64,000 nucleotides of DNA from Algicoccus sp048820935 (GTDB lineage Bacteria; Pseudomonadota; Gammaproteobacteria; Burkholderiales; Burkholderiaceae_B). Under the pieces are notes generated by a model, which was not told the origin of the DNA, did no database searches, and worked only from the letters and a program-made list of their open reading frames with translations. A program made the position numbers and the translations under genes. The stretch spans positions 62,001-126,000 of the forward strand of contig NZ_JBMERD010000007.1 of assembly GCF_048820935.1 (NCBI RefSeq). The letters are read 5' to 3'. This document shows positions 43,224 through 52,529 of the stretch, piece after piece; position 1 is the first letter of the stretch, and each line of letters begins with the position of its first letter.

Positions 43224-43996
43224 CTGAGAACGTCGAAGCACAACAGGAAGGCTTCCTGTCACACTTAATCGAACTGCGCGATCGTCTCATTCGGGCGATT
43301 ATCGCTGTCGTCATCGTGTTTGTGATCTTGTTTTTATATCCGGGCGCCTCAGTCATTTACGACTTTTTAGCGCAACCGATGCTCTCGGCTTTACCACAAG
43401 GCACACGGATGATTGCGACAGGTGTCATTACACCCTTTATGGTGCCCGTCAAAATCACCATGCTGGCTTCCTTTGTGGTTGCCTTACCCTATGTGCTCTA
43501 CCAAGCTTGGGCCTTTGTCGCACCTGGACTCTATCAGCATGAAAAACGTCTAGCCATTCCACTCATTATTTCGAGTTCGTTGCTTTTCTTGCTTGGAATG
43601 GCGTTTTGTTACTTCATCGTCTTTAAAACCGTCTTTTCCTTTATTGCTTCGTTTGCACCCCAGTCGATTACACCCGCACCCGACATCGAGGCCTATTTAA
43701 ACTTTGTGCTCACAATGTTTTTAGCCTTTGGAATTACTTTTGAGATTCCAATTGCAGTCATTTTATTGGTGCGCACAGGCGTCATTTCTGTCGCTAAACT
43801 GAGAGAGATTCGAGGCTACGTGATTGTCGGTGCTTTCGTTATCGCGGCCGTTGTCACCCCCCCAGATGTCATTAGTCAGATCTTATTAGCGGTTCCGTTA
43901 TGGGCTCTCTATGAGGTGGGTATTTTGATTGCTACGCGAGTCAAACCCAATCCCAAAGAAAGCACAGGTGAAGACGAGGAAGCGGCGCTTGATTAA
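43220..43996 (+). CDS. tatC: twin-arginine translocase subunit TatC
   Basis: TatC is the six-helix signal-peptide receptor of the Tat system. It has 258 residues from a TTG start (TTGA overlap with tatB). Motifs SHLIELRDRLIRA and LYQAWAFVAPGLYQHEK are characteristic. The Rieske protein PetA encoded 3 kb downstream is a typical client. Confidence 0.95.
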   Translation: MTENVEAQQEGFLSHLIELRDRLIRAIIAVVIVFVILFLYPGASVIYDFLAQPMLSALPQGTRMIATGVITPFMVPVKITMLASFVVALPYVLYQAWAFVAPGLYQHEKRLAIPLIISSSLLFLLGMAFCYFIVFKTVFSFIASFAPQSITPAPDIEAYLNFVLTMFLAFGITFEIPIAVILLVRTGVISVAKLREIRGYVIVGAFVIAAVVTPPDVISQILLAVPLWALYEVGILIATRVKPNPKESTGEDEEAALD

Positions 43997-44904
43997 GTCT
44001 CAACATGTGCCAACTGTGTGAACAGCTGTCCCACCATCATTTGGTGAAAAGTTCTGGCCGCATCGCTTAACGGCCGATGACGACTGTGTAAGGCCACAAT
44101 CTGTCGCACAAATCCCACATTACGTAAAACCTGTGAATACAACTTTAAGCCATGCCAATTCACCAACGCATGCAGCGTACTTTCTGGTAAAAAGCTGACA
44201 TATAAGCCTTTCTCAACCAGACGAGCAATAGCCAGCAAAGAATCCACTTCGATCTTTGGAACGACGTGCAAATCAGACTGACGCAATGCACTCTCAATAT
44301 TGTCACGCAGACCATGGTCACGAGTTGGTAACACAAACTTGTGCGCGTTCAATTCACTCTGCGTAATGTTCTGCTTTAACGTCGGAAAATTCAACGGCAT
44401 AATCAACACCAGGCGCTCACTTTGGACCGGTAAGCTTTCAATCGTTGCCGTTCGCAAAACACTATTTGTATAAGCCAAATCTAGTTGGCCTCGAGACACT
44501 TTATCCACGAGCGAGGCGTTACTGTCTTCAATCGCAGACAAAGTCACCGTTGGATAACCCTCTGCAAAACGCACTAGAACTCCCGCAACTAAATCCTGCC
44601 CAATGCTGGGCATAATGCCAATACGAATATGGCCACCAATCGCATGATCGCTATGCACAATCTGATCGCGTGCATTGTTAAATTCTCGCAATAATGGTCT
44701 GAACAAACGATCCATTTCTTCAGCGACCGGGGTCGGAATCATGCGTCTGGCTGTTCGCGTAAAAAGCTCCCGACCCAATTCTTCCTCTAACTTTGCAATC
44801 TGCATACTCAATGCAGGTTGCACAATATTCAATCGACGCGCTGCTCGGGTCACCGATTGCTCTTCGAAAAGCGTTAAAAAATAGTGAATCTGTCGCAAAT
44901 CCAT
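43993..44904 (-). CDS. LysR-family transcriptional regulator
   Basis: This 303-residue protein has an N-terminal helix-turn-helix (about 18-37, SVTRAARRLNIVQPALSMQI) and a C-terminal effector domain (about 90-290). It resembles the Nac/CynR-like branch but its targets are unknown. It is convergent with tatC, overlapping by four bases, and divergent from the XRE gene across 211 bases. Confidence 0.88.
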   Translation of the reverse strand: MDLRQIHYFLTLFEEQSVTRAARRLNIVQPALSMQIAKLEEELGRELFTRTARRMIPTPVAEEMDRLFRPLLREFNNARDQIVHSDHAIGGHIRIGIMPSIGQDLVAGVLVRFAEGYPTVTLSAIEDSNASLVDKVSRGQLDLAYTNSVLRTATIESLPVQSERLVLIMPLNFPTLKQNITQSELNAHKFVLPTRDHGLRDNIESALRQSDLHVVPKIEVDSLLAIARLVEKGLYVSFLPESTLHALVNWHGLKLYSQVLRNVGFVRQIVALHSRHRPLSDAARTFHQMMVGQLFTQLAHVET

Positions 44905-45115
44905 CTGATCCGCCTAGTCTATGAGTGGCCTATCACTTTGTTTTTAATAGAATTCTACCATCTATCATTAAAACTTATCAAACCTATAAATATATATTAG
45001 TAGACATAATGCCATGGAAATTTTTAGTATTGTACGAACAATAATAGTGCAATTTTTAGTTGCAGCCATCGCGGCAGTCCCAACCTTGGGAATACAAACT
45101 TTTGGGGAAATTTCA

Positions 45116-45439
45116 ATGATTAGTGAACGTCTTAAAACTGCGCGCTTACGCGCCAAGTTGTCTCAAGAAAAACTGGGCAAACTCGCCGGTATTGACCCAA
45201 CGTCAGCCAGTGCACGTATGAACCAGTATGAGCGTGGTAAACACGCACCCGACTATCGTCTAATGACACGTGTTGCAGAAATTTTGAACATGCCAGTCAG
45301 CTGGTTCTACACTGCTGACGATGAGCAGGCACGCTTGCAAGAGCTCTTTTATCAGATGGATGCACAAACCCGTCGCAATCTGCTCGCGCAGGCTGAACGC
45401 ATGGTCTCCACGGTTGAAAAAACACCCGTGACCGCTTGA
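45116..45439 (+). CDS. XRE-family transcriptional regulator
   Basis: This small protein of 107 residues has a Cro/C1-type helix-turn-helix (about 5-60, KTARLRAKLSQEKLGKLAG, GIDPTSASARMNQYERG). I chose ATG 45116 with GGGGAAA upstream; the longer frame from 45014 would add an unrelated hydrophobic leader. A terminator follows. The target is unknown. Confidence 0.85.
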   Translation: MISERLKTARLRAKLSQEKLGKLAGIDPTSASARMNQYERGKHAPDYRLMTRVAEILNMPVSWFYTADDEQARLQELFYQMDAQTRRNLLAQAERMVSTVEKTPVTA

Positions 45440-45504
45440 GTGCGACACTCGCGCAAAATCATCAGTCCATTTCAATGAACTAATGATTTTGCCAGTGCTG
45501 TTCC

Positions 45505-45535
45505 AAACCACCTCGGTCTATGGGGTGGTTTTTTT
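45505..45535 (+). terminator. terminator after XRE regulator
   Basis: AAACCACC and GGTGGTTT form an 8-bp stem with an 11-base loop, followed by a T run to 45535. Confidence 0.85.
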
Positions 45536-45591
45536 ATGCCTGATCGGTGCGACAATGGTTCATTCACTTAACCAACCTTCATGTCTATTCC

Positions 45592-46365
45592 ATGATTAAG
45601 ATTGACGAACTCATGCTCTGGCTCAACCAAACATTGGAGCCCTCTCAATTTAACGATTACTGCCCAAATGGCTTGCAAGTTGAGGGACGCGATGAAATAC
45701 AACATATCGTGACCGGTGTAACAGCTTCATTGGCTTTAATTGAAGCAGCACGAGACTTGCAAGCAGATGCAATTTTGGTGCACCACGGCTGGTTTTGGCG
45801 CAACGAAGACCCAACCATTCGCGGCAACCGCTACCAACGGATTCGGACTTTAATCCAAGCTGAACTCAACCTCATCGCCTATCACTTGCCTTTGGATGCA
45901 CACCCACAATACGGCAATAATGCGCAACTGGGTCAGCGATTAGGACTTAACCCTCTCTTGAATGCACTGGAGCAGCCGGACACGCTGGGCGCAAGCAATC
46001 TGATCTGGCAAGGTTATGCCGATCAAACAGAGCTCACCGTTGGGGAACTAGTCAGCCGCATTGAAACACGTTTAAAACGTGCGCCTGTCTGGGTGGGAGA
46101 CTCCGAACAAGGCGTTGGGAAGGTCGCTTGGTGCACGGGCGGTGCGCAAGGCATGTTTGAAGCGGCCATCGAAGGAGGCGCACAAACCTACATCACCGGG
46201 GAGATTTCTGAGCCCAATGCGCATCTCGCCAGAGAATATGGGGTGACCTACATCGCAGCAGGCCACCACGCCACAGAACGCTACGGCATCCTGGCTTTAG
46301 GTCAGGCCGTCGAAGAGAACCTAGACGTTCAAGTGACATTTGTGGACATCGACAACCCCGCCTGA
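45592..46365 (+). CDS. Nif3-like dinuclear metal centre protein (YbgI/DUF34)
   Basis: This conserved protein has 257 residues from ATG 45592; an upstream GTG would add 15 codons. NIF3 features include DYCPNGLQVEG, the metal-binding VHHGWFW and the C-terminal GHHATERYG. The enzymatic role is unsettled; a GTP cyclohydrolase-like or metal-insertion role has been proposed. In Betaproteobacteria it often lies near petABC, as here. Confidence 0.9.
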   Translation: MIKIDELMLWLNQTLEPSQFNDYCPNGLQVEGRDEIQHIVTGVTASLALIEAARDLQADAILVHHGWFWRNEDPTIRGNRYQRIRTLIQAELNLIAYHLPLDAHPQYGNNAQLGQRLGLNPLLNALEQPDTLGASNLIWQGYADQTELTVGELVSRIETRLKRAPVWVGDSEQGVGKVAWCTGGAQGMFEAAIEGGAQTYITGEISEPNAHLAREYGVTYIAAGHHATERYGILALGQAVEENLDVQVTFVDIDNPA

Positions 46366-46423
46366 ATCTTTTGATATTTCAGGCAAGGTTGATCCAACAT
46401 CACACGACAAACCAAAAAATTCG

Positions 46424-46888
46424 TTATTTCTTGAGTAAATCGCGGATTTCGGTCAACAACGCCACATCGGCCGGTGTTGGTTCTGGCTCGGGAGCCGGTG
46501 CTGCGGCTTGCTCTTCTTTAAACGCACGTTCGCGCGCTCCATTGACGACTTTGACCATCCAGAAGATCACAAAAGCCAACAGAATGAAGTTAATGACTAC
46601 CGTCACAAACTGTCCCCAAGCAAACACGTTTGCGCCGGCTGCCGTCAAATCAGCATACGTCATCGGACCTGTGTAGTCGTCCGGTTTTGAGAGGATCAAA
46701 AACTTATTGGTAAAGTCAGCAGAGCCACCCAGAATGAAGTTAACAAGCGGCATGATGACGTCATTGACCAGTGAATCCACAATTTTTCCGAATGCAGCGC
46801 CGATAATGACCCCAACGGCCAGATCGATCACGCTGCCCCTGATTGCAAAGTCTCTGAACTCCTTCAGAATTCCTTTTGATGTAGACAT
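46424..46888 (-). CDS. mscL: large-conductance mechanosensitive channel MscL
   Basis: MscL opens under hypo-osmotic stress to release solutes. It has 154 residues. The N-terminal helix and pore-lining TM1 (IDLAVGVIIGAAFGKIVDSL) and TM2 are clear, and the C-terminal bundle ends LLTEIRDLLKK. It is convergent with the Nif3-like gene and divergent from petA. Confidence 0.95.
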   Translation of the reverse strand: MSTSKGILKEFRDFAIRGSVIDLAVGVIIGAAFGKIVDSLVNDVIMPLVNFILGGSADFTNKFLILSKPDDYTGPMTYADLTAAGANVFAWGQFVTVVINFILLAFVIFWMVKVVNGARERAFKEEQAAAPAPEPEPTPADVALLTEIRDLLKK

Positions 46889-47006
46889 TTCTCACCTTTT
46901 TCGTTTACCGGCGCTCCAATGCGTCCGCGGCGTTATAATAATGGATGATTGAGCTTTTGTAACCTTGGGGCTACTATGCCTCGAACGGTCAGACAAGGAT
47001 AGTATG

Positions 47007-47651
47007 ATGAGTCAGGATTCCACTGTGCATCACGATGATGAAGGTGCAGCACCTCTAAATTTGCCTAACGACCCCAATCGCAGATTCTGGATTGGAGCCA
47101 CCTGTGCGGTCGGCGCCGCTGGCGGTGCAGCCTTGGCAGCCCCTTTTGTCGGCACTTTTGCACCATCAGAAAAAGCCCGTGCCGCTGGCGCACCGGTTGA
47201 GGTCGATCTGAGCACGATTCCACCCGGAGAAATTCGAACCGTCGAATGGCGCGGTAAGCCCGTCTGGATTTTGCACCGCACGCCAGAAATGCTGGCAGGG
47301 TTGTCTAAAATCAACAACGAACTGGCCGACCCCGATTCGGATCGTCCGGGCTTCACGCCACCTTATGCTAAGAATGAATGGCGTTCGCGCGAACCCGATT
47401 TCTGGGTCGGTGTTGCAATCTGTACACACTTAGGTTGCTCCCCCACACCCCGTCTGACACCCGGCCCTCAGGCCAGTCTGCCAGACGATTGGGAAGGCGG
47501 CAGCTTGTGCCCATGCCATGGATCCACGTTTGACAACGCAGGTCGTGTCTACAAAAACAAACCTGCACCGGATAACCTGGAAGTGCCTCCATACGAATAC
47601 ATCAGCGCAACACGCATTCGTATTGGAACCGACGAAGACAACAAAGCCTAA
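47007..47651 (+). CDS. petA: Rieske iron-sulfur subunit PetA of cytochrome bc1
   Basis: PetA carries the 2Fe-2S cluster that takes electrons from ubiquinol to cytochrome c1. It has 214 residues from ATG 47007, spaced 8 bases from AAGG; an adjacent ATG at 47004 is possible. The N-terminal anchor follows NRRFWIGAT, a Tat-type double Arg. Cluster ligands are in CTHLGC and CPCHGS. It is first gene of petABC. Confidence 0.95.
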   Translation: MSQDSTVHHDDEGAAPLNLPNDPNRRFWIGATCAVGAAGGAALAAPFVGTFAPSEKARAAGAPVEVDLSTIPPGEIRTVEWRGKPVWILHRTPEMLAGLSKINNELADPDSDRPGFTPPYAKNEWRSREPDFWVGVAICTHLGCSPTPRLTPGPQASLPDDWEGGSLCPCHGSTFDNAGRVYKNKPAPDNLEVPPYEYISATRIRIGTDEDNKA

Positions 47652-47711
47652 TTGTTAGGCTGTGAGTCGTACGATTAATACTGATATAAATCGATTAAGA
47701 GGAGCCGTTTC

Positions 47712-49091
47712 ATGGCTGGCGATAAAAGCGTAGAAACGACGGGACTGATTGGGTGGATTGACCGGCGCTTTCCCCTAACAGCCAATATTAAAGGTCACTT
47801 GACCGAATATTACGCACCCAAAAACTTTAACTTTTGGTACTTCTTCGGTTCACTGGCGATGCTGGTGCTGGTTATACAGATCGTGACTGGGATTTTCCTA
47901 GTCATGCACTACAAACCAGATGCTGAATTAGCGTTTAACTCCGTGGAATACATCATGCGCGAGGTGCCTGGTGGGTGGTTTATCCGCTACATGCACGCGA
48001 CTGGCGCTTCCATGTTTTTTGTGGTGGTGTATTTGCATATGGTTCGTGCATTGCTGTACGGCTCATATCGCAAACCGCGTGAACTGGTCTGGATTTTTGG
48101 GGTTGGGATCTTCCTGGCACTGATGGGCGAAGCCTTCTTTGGCTATCTGTTGCCATGGGGTCAGATGTCCTACTGGGGAGCACAGGTGATTGTGAACCTG
48201 TTCTCAGCCATTCCATTTATCGGACCCGAACTCGCAGTCTGGATTCGTGGTGACTATGTGGTGTCAGACGCAACTCTGAACCGCTTTTTCTCCTTCCACG
48301 TGATTGCGATTCCTCTCGTACTGGTTGGATTGGTTGCTGCGCACATCATTGCTTTGCATGAAGTAGGCTCAAACAACCCAGACGGTATCGAGATTAAAGA
48401 GAAAAAGGACAAGTACGGACGTCCACTGGATGGCATTCCATTCCATCCGTACTACTCCGTCCACGACATCGTGGGTGTGGCTGGATTCTTAATTGTCTTT
48501 TTTGCCATTGTCTTCTTTGCCCCAGAAATGGGCGGCTACTTTATTGAGTACAACAACTTCATACCAGCCGATCCCATGAAGACACCACCGCATATCGCAC
48601 CGGTTTGGTACTTCACACCTTTCTATTCAATGTTGCGCGCAACAACTGACGAGTTCACTTGGGTGCTGGCAGGCTCTGCAATTTTGGCAGCCGTGATCCT
48701 CTTTGCTCGCCTGAAAGGGTCTATGAAAGTGATCGCACCCGCCATCTTGGTGGTTGTCGCTGTCTTGCTTCGTTTGATCGATGCTAAGTTCTGGGGTGTG
48801 GTTGCCATGGGTGGTGCTGTGGTGCTGTTGTTCTTCCTGCCTTGGCTTGATTACTCACCAGTGAAGTCGATTCGCTATCGACCTTTCTGGCACAAGCTGC
48901 TGTATGCGATCTTCTTTATCAACTTTGTGATTCTGGGCTATCTGGGTACACAACCACCCAGCGACTTCTTTAACCTGCTGTCGCAAATTGGAACGGTGAT
49001 TTACCTGGCCTTCTTCTTTGTGATGCCTGCCTGGAGTCGTGTGGGACCGTTTAAGAAAGTACCTGAACGCGTCAAATTTCGCCCACACTGA
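47712..49091 (+). CDS. petB: cytochrome b subunit PetB of cytochrome bc1
   Basis: PetB is the membrane quinol-oxidising core with two b hemes. It has 459 residues. The N-terminal half has the heme histidines (for example HATGASMFF and HVIAIPLVL) and the Qo-site PEWY-type motif appears as PVWYFTPFYSML. It lies between petA and petC in the complex III operon. Confidence 0.96.
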   Translation: MAGDKSVETTGLIGWIDRRFPLTANIKGHLTEYYAPKNFNFWYFFGSLAMLVLVIQIVTGIFLVMHYKPDAELAFNSVEYIMREVPGGWFIRYMHATGASMFFVVVYLHMVRALLYGSYRKPRELVWIFGVGIFLALMGEAFFGYLLPWGQMSYWGAQVIVNLFSAIPFIGPELAVWIRGDYVVSDATLNRFFSFHVIAIPLVLVGLVAAHIIALHEVGSNNPDGIEIKEKKDKYGRPLDGIPFHPYYSVHDIVGVAGFLIVFFAIVFFAPEMGGYFIEYNNFIPADPMKTPPHIAPVWYFTPFYSMLRATTDEFTWVLAGSAILAAVILFARLKGSMKVIAPAILVVVAVLLRLIDAKFWGVVAMGGAVVLLFFLPWLDYSPVKSIRYRPFWHKLLYAIFFINFVILGYLGTQPPSDFFNLLSQIGTVIYLAFFFVMPAWSRVGPFKKVPERVKFRPH

Positions 49092-49108
49092 GCCAATAAG
49101 ATAACGGA

Positions 49109-49960
49109 ATGAACATGATGAAGAAACTACTCGGCGCCCTTATCCTGCTTCTGTCTTGTACACAAGTCATGGCTGATGACGGGATCAAGCTCGACAAGAT
49201 GCCAGATCGCATCCACGACAATGCCACTCTGCAAAATGGCGCAAAACTATTTGTGAACTACTGTTTGAACTGTCACGCAGCCACATCACTGCGTTACAAC
49301 AAGCTGCAAGACATTGGTCTGACACCCGATCAGATCAAAGACAACCTCTTATTCACCAGTGATAAGATTGGTGATCTGATGAATGTGTCGATGTCTGCAG
49401 CAGACGGCAAAAAATGGTTTGGTGCAGCCGCTCCCGACTTGTCGGTGATGGCTCGTGCCAAGTCCATTAACGCTGGACCTTCAGGCGGTGATTACATCTA
49501 CACCTACTTGCGCTCCTTCTATCGCGACACAACCACACAAACTGGCTGGGATAACCTGGTCTTCCCCAGCGTCGGGATGCCACACGTACTCTGGCAAGAG
49601 CAGGGTCCACGCGAACTGACCACCAAAACGATTCATCGTGTGGATGGCGCAGACGGTCAGAAGGTCTGGGAAGAGCTGACGATTGAATACGGCCCTCAAG
49701 GTTACTGGACAGCCAGCGCTAAGCAGCTGGACGGCTACACCGGTGGCGCGACCGAGAGCTTTGAGTTCAAAGCACTAGATCCGGATCGCGCTAAAGCTTA
49801 TGATGACCAAGCCGCTGACATTGCGAACTTTATGACCTGGATGGCCGAGCCCATTCAGCTCAAGCGTCAGCAAATTGGTATCTGGGTGCTCGTGTTTTTG
49901 GCCATCTTCTTTGTGGCGGCATGGCGTCTGAACGCGACATACTGGAAGCACATCAAATAA
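49109..49960 (+). CDS. petC: cytochrome c1 subunit PetC
   Basis: PetC passes electrons to soluble cytochrome c. It has 283 residues with a signal peptide (about 1-22, ending VMA), the covalent heme site CLNCH (near 51-55) and a C-terminal membrane anchor (WVLVFLAIFFVAAWRL). It is last in petABC and followed by a terminator hairpin. Confidence 0.95.
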   Translation: MNMMKKLLGALILLLSCTQVMADDGIKLDKMPDRIHDNATLQNGAKLFVNYCLNCHAATSLRYNKLQDIGLTPDQIKDNLLFTSDKIGDLMNVSMSAADGKKWFGAAAPDLSVMARAKSINAGPSGGDYIYTYLRSFYRDTTTQTGWDNLVFPSVGMPHVLWQEQGPRELTTKTIHRVDGADGQKVWEELTIEYGPQGYWTASAKQLDGYTGGATESFEFKALDPDRAKAYDDQAADIANFMTWMAEPIQLKRQQIGIWVLVFLAIFFVAAWRLNATYWKHIK

Positions 49961-49979
49961 GACGTAAGTCTTGACGTAG

Positions 49980-50018
49980 GCCAGCGCTCGGATTGTGCAT
50001 TCGACGCTGGCTTTTGTT
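49980..50018 (+). terminator. terminator after petC
   Basis: GCCAGCG (49980-49986) pairs with CGCTGGC (50005-50011), followed by TTTTGTTTT. It separates petABC from sspA. Confidence 0.7.
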
Positions 50019-50047
50019 TTCAATTCAAATCAGGACGGTTAACACAT

Positions 50048-50659
50048 ATGATGATTCTTTACTCCGGCACGACTTGCCCTTTTTCGCACCGTTGCCGATT
50101 TGTGTTGTATGAGAAAGGCATGGATTTTGAAATCCGTGACATCGATCTTTACAACAAACCCGACGATATTAGTGTCATGAACCCATACGGTCAGGTACCG
50201 ATTCTTGTCGAACGTGACCTGATTCTTTATGAGTCCAACATCATCAATGAATACATTGATGAGCGTTTTCCTCACCCTCAGTTAATGCCTGCTGACCCTG
50301 TCATGCGCGCACGTACTCGCTTGTTCCTCTACAACTTCGAGAAAGAACTTTTTGTTCACGTCTCAGTGCTGGAAGACCAAGTTGCACGTGCCGATGAGAA
50401 GCGTTGCGCAGCTGCACGTTCTGCCATTCGTGATCGTTTGTCACAACTGGCACCCTTGTTAGCGAAGAACAAATACTTGTTGGGTGATGAATTCTCAATG
50501 CTGGATGTGGCCATGGCTCCCTTGTTGTGGCGTCTGGAACATTACGGCGTGGATCTCCCAAGAACGGCTGCACCAATTCAGAAGTATGCTGAGCGTGTTT
50601 TCTCACGCCCTGCATATATTGAAGCACTGACGCCTTCAGAAAAGGTGATGCGTCGTTAA
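50048..50659 (+). CDS. sspA: stringent starvation protein A (SspA)
   Basis: SspA is a glutathione-transferase-fold protein that binds RNA polymerase and affects stationary-phase and acid-stress genes. It has 203 residues. The thioredoxin-like N-terminus reads LYSGTTCPFSHRCRFVLYEKG and the GST C-terminal helices follow. It is paired with sspB, 53 bases away. Confidence 0.93.
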   Translation: MMILYSGTTCPFSHRCRFVLYEKGMDFEIRDIDLYNKPDDISVMNPYGQVPILVERDLILYESNIINEYIDERFPHPQLMPADPVMRARTRLFLYNFEKELFVHVSVLEDQVARADEKRCAAARSAIRDRLSQLAPLLAKNKYLLGDEFSMLDVAMAPLLWRLEHYGVDLPRTAAPIQKYAERVFSRPAYIEALTPSEKVMRR

Positions 50660-50712
50660 TCACTGCAAAACGTTCACGGTATACATCATACTGACCCGGA
50701 GACAACACTGTC

Positions 50713-51114
50713 ATGACCATGCCAAACATGCCGCTTAAGGCTTACTACATTCGGGCAATTCACGAATGGTGCACAGATAATGGCTATACGCCTTATCTGG
50801 TCGTTCAGGACGGACCTGGTGTACGAGTTCCCAAAGCATTCGTACAAGACGGGCAAATCACATTGAATGTGGCGTTTGATGCAACCAATAAGCTCGTTTT
50901 GGGCAATGACTTTATTGAGTTTCAAGCTCGTTTTGGGGGAAAGACAGAGAGTCTGTCTGTCCCTCTCGGTGCCATTGCTGCCATGTTCTCCCGGGAAACC
51001 GGTGAGGGCATGGGATTTGAAGTCGAAGAATTTGACGAACAAAATGCAACAGAAATTGAGACTGAAACCGTGCAACCACCTAAAAAAGGTTCGCATTTGA
51101 AGATTGTGAAGTAA
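50713..51114 (+). CDS. sspB: ClpXP adaptor SspB
   Basis: SspB delivers SsrA-tagged and other substrates to ClpXP. It has 133 residues. The folded domain spans about 8-105 (KAYYIRAIHEWCTDNGYTPY), then a flexible acidic linker and the C-terminal ClpX-binding motif HLKIVK. The setting next to sspA is conserved. Confidence 0.94.
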   Translation: MTMPNMPLKAYYIRAIHEWCTDNGYTPYLVVQDGPGVRVPKAFVQDGQITLNVAFDATNKLVLGNDFIEFQARFGGKTESLSVPLGAIAAMFSRETGEGMGFEVEEFDEQNATEIETETVQPPKKGSHLKIVK

Positions 51115-51147
51115 TTTTTTTAAATATCCGCTATAATCTCGGATTAA

Positions 51148-51223
51148 GCCGGTGTAGCTCAGTTGGTAGAGCAGCGCACTTGTAATGCGAAGGTCGAGGG
51201 TTCAACTCCTTTCACCGGCACCA
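51148..51223 (+). tRNA. tRNA-Thr(TGT)
   Basis: A 76-base cloverleaf: acceptor GCCGGTG pairs with CACCGGC and CCA is encoded. The D-loop is AGCTCAGTTGGTAGAGC, the anticodon loop CTTGTAA carries TGT, and the T-arm has GGTTCAACTCC. A TATAAT -10 lies at 51132-51137. Confidence 0.96.
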
Positions 51224-51227
51224 ATTT

Positions 51228-51261
51228 ACCTCAACGAATTCAAGCGTTGGGGTATTTTTTT
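51228..51261 (+). terminator. terminator after tRNA-Thr
   Basis: ACCTCAACG (51228-51236) pairs with CGTTGGGGT (51245-51253), followed by a T run. Confidence 0.8.
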
Positions 51262-51469
51262 GCGTGAAGATTACAGGCACTCATTTTTCTGAGTTTCTAG
51301 GTTGCGCATCCAAATTTCAACTCAAACCACCTCAATTCGCTCCAATCTTAAAACTACGGTACAGTGAACTGTATTTAACACAGTCCCCTTCATTCATTGC
51401 GAGTTGCCTTTGTTTTCAATGATCGATGAACGACGTCTGAATTTTGCTGATCGAAAGCAAAGCAGTCAA

Positions 51470-51684
51470 AGGTGAAAAAACTTTCTTTCTCTGTGTTGTA
51501 TGTAGTACGCTGATTGCAACAAATAGCTGGGCTTCATCCATCATGCCAACCTGTGATGAAGAACTTCTCAATGTATGACGGCACGGCTTACTCTGGCATG
51601 GATACACAGTACACGGCAAAACTGACTGAAACCAAGGATGATGTATTCATCGAAGCAACATTCTTTGAAGATGGAGCGCGTTGA
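51470..51684 (+). pseudogene. degenerate remnant of a small secreted protein
   Basis: In the 540-base gap after tRNA-Thr, reading across three frames gives a signal-peptide-like start (VKKLSFSVL), then TLIATNSWASSIMPTCDEELL, then KNFSMYDGTAYSGMDTQY to FFEDGAR and a stop. Each piece looks protein-like but they are out of frame with each other. I read it as a decayed gene; family not recognised. The rest of the gap holds nothing I can support. Confidence 0.3.
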
Positions 51685-51764
51685 TAGGGGGCTTTCTTTA
51701 TTTTGACTGCCCCCGTACACAACCCTGTCTTCAATCTAGACCCGAAAGCCTGACAGCAAAATGC

Positions 51765-52346
51765 TTAATCAGGCCTGATAGTGACTCGTTGACGATCTGC
51801 ATTCACTTCAGTCAAAGGCTGATCAACCTGCTTTAAGAGCTCTGGGCATTGCTGAGCCAGCCATTGGTACGCTCGAGTGCCTCTAGCTTTGCGGTTTAAT
51901 TCAGCTTCAGTCAATGGTCGAATCACCTTAGCCGGTGCACCCATCACCAGGTGGCCGGCTGGAATGTCTTGGCGTGATTTCACAAAAGCCATGGCACCGA
52001 TCACGGTGTTTTCGCCAATCACCGTCAAATCCATCACCACTGAATTCATGCCCACCATCACGTTTCTACCCACGGTACAGCCATGCAAAATGGCACCATG
52101 ACCCACGTGACCATCTTCCTCAACGATTACTTCACCACCCTTTGTGCAATGCGCCACGCAATTATCTTGAATATTGGAGCCCGTTCTCATTTCGATGCGT
52201 CCGAAGTCTCCGCGCAAAGAAGCGCCTGGACCGATGTAACAACCCGGTCCAATGATGACGTCACCAATCAATGTCGCTGTCGGATGTATAAAACTGCTGG
52301 GATGAACGACAGGGATCAACCCATCAAACGAATAAATATTTGCCAT
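51765..52346 (-). CDS. gamma-carbonic-anhydrase-like hexapeptide protein (PaaY type)
   Basis: The protein has 193 residues from MANIYSFDG, which follows GGAGG; the longer frame is unlikely. It has left-handed beta-helix hexapeptide repeats (about 20-150) with metal-site histidines in AHCTKGG and GHVGHGAILHG. It resembles PaaY/CaiE, thioesterase or carbonic-anhydrase-like proteins. No phenylacetate or carnitine genes are nearby, so the role is open. Confidence 0.82.
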   Translation of the reverse strand: MANIYSFDGLIPVVHPSSFIHPTATLIGDVIIGPGCYIGPGASLRGDFGRIEMRTGSNIQDNCVAHCTKGGEVIVEEDGHVGHGAILHGCTVGRNVMVGMNSVVMDLTVIGENTVIGAMAFVKSRQDIPAGHLVMGAPAKVIRPLTEAELNRKARGTRAYQWLAQQCPELLKQVDQPLTEVNADRQRVTIRPD

Positions 52347-52529
52347 CTGTGCCTCCATGCACGCTGAACTGAACACAAATTAGCATGTTCTCGCACCTCG
52401 ACTGGCTGATTTCAGCATTACCTTCGAATTTGAACTCGCACCAGAAAGCGCCCATCCGCCGAATCATATACGTACAATCAAAGGTCTTACACCTCATGCG
52501 GCATGTGTCTTTGCGTAGGATTCTGAACG

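Noticed and set aside
46360..46384. Terminator between the Nif3-like gene and mscL
   Set aside because: GCCTGAA and TTTCAGGC can pair, but there is no T run on either side; too weak to list.
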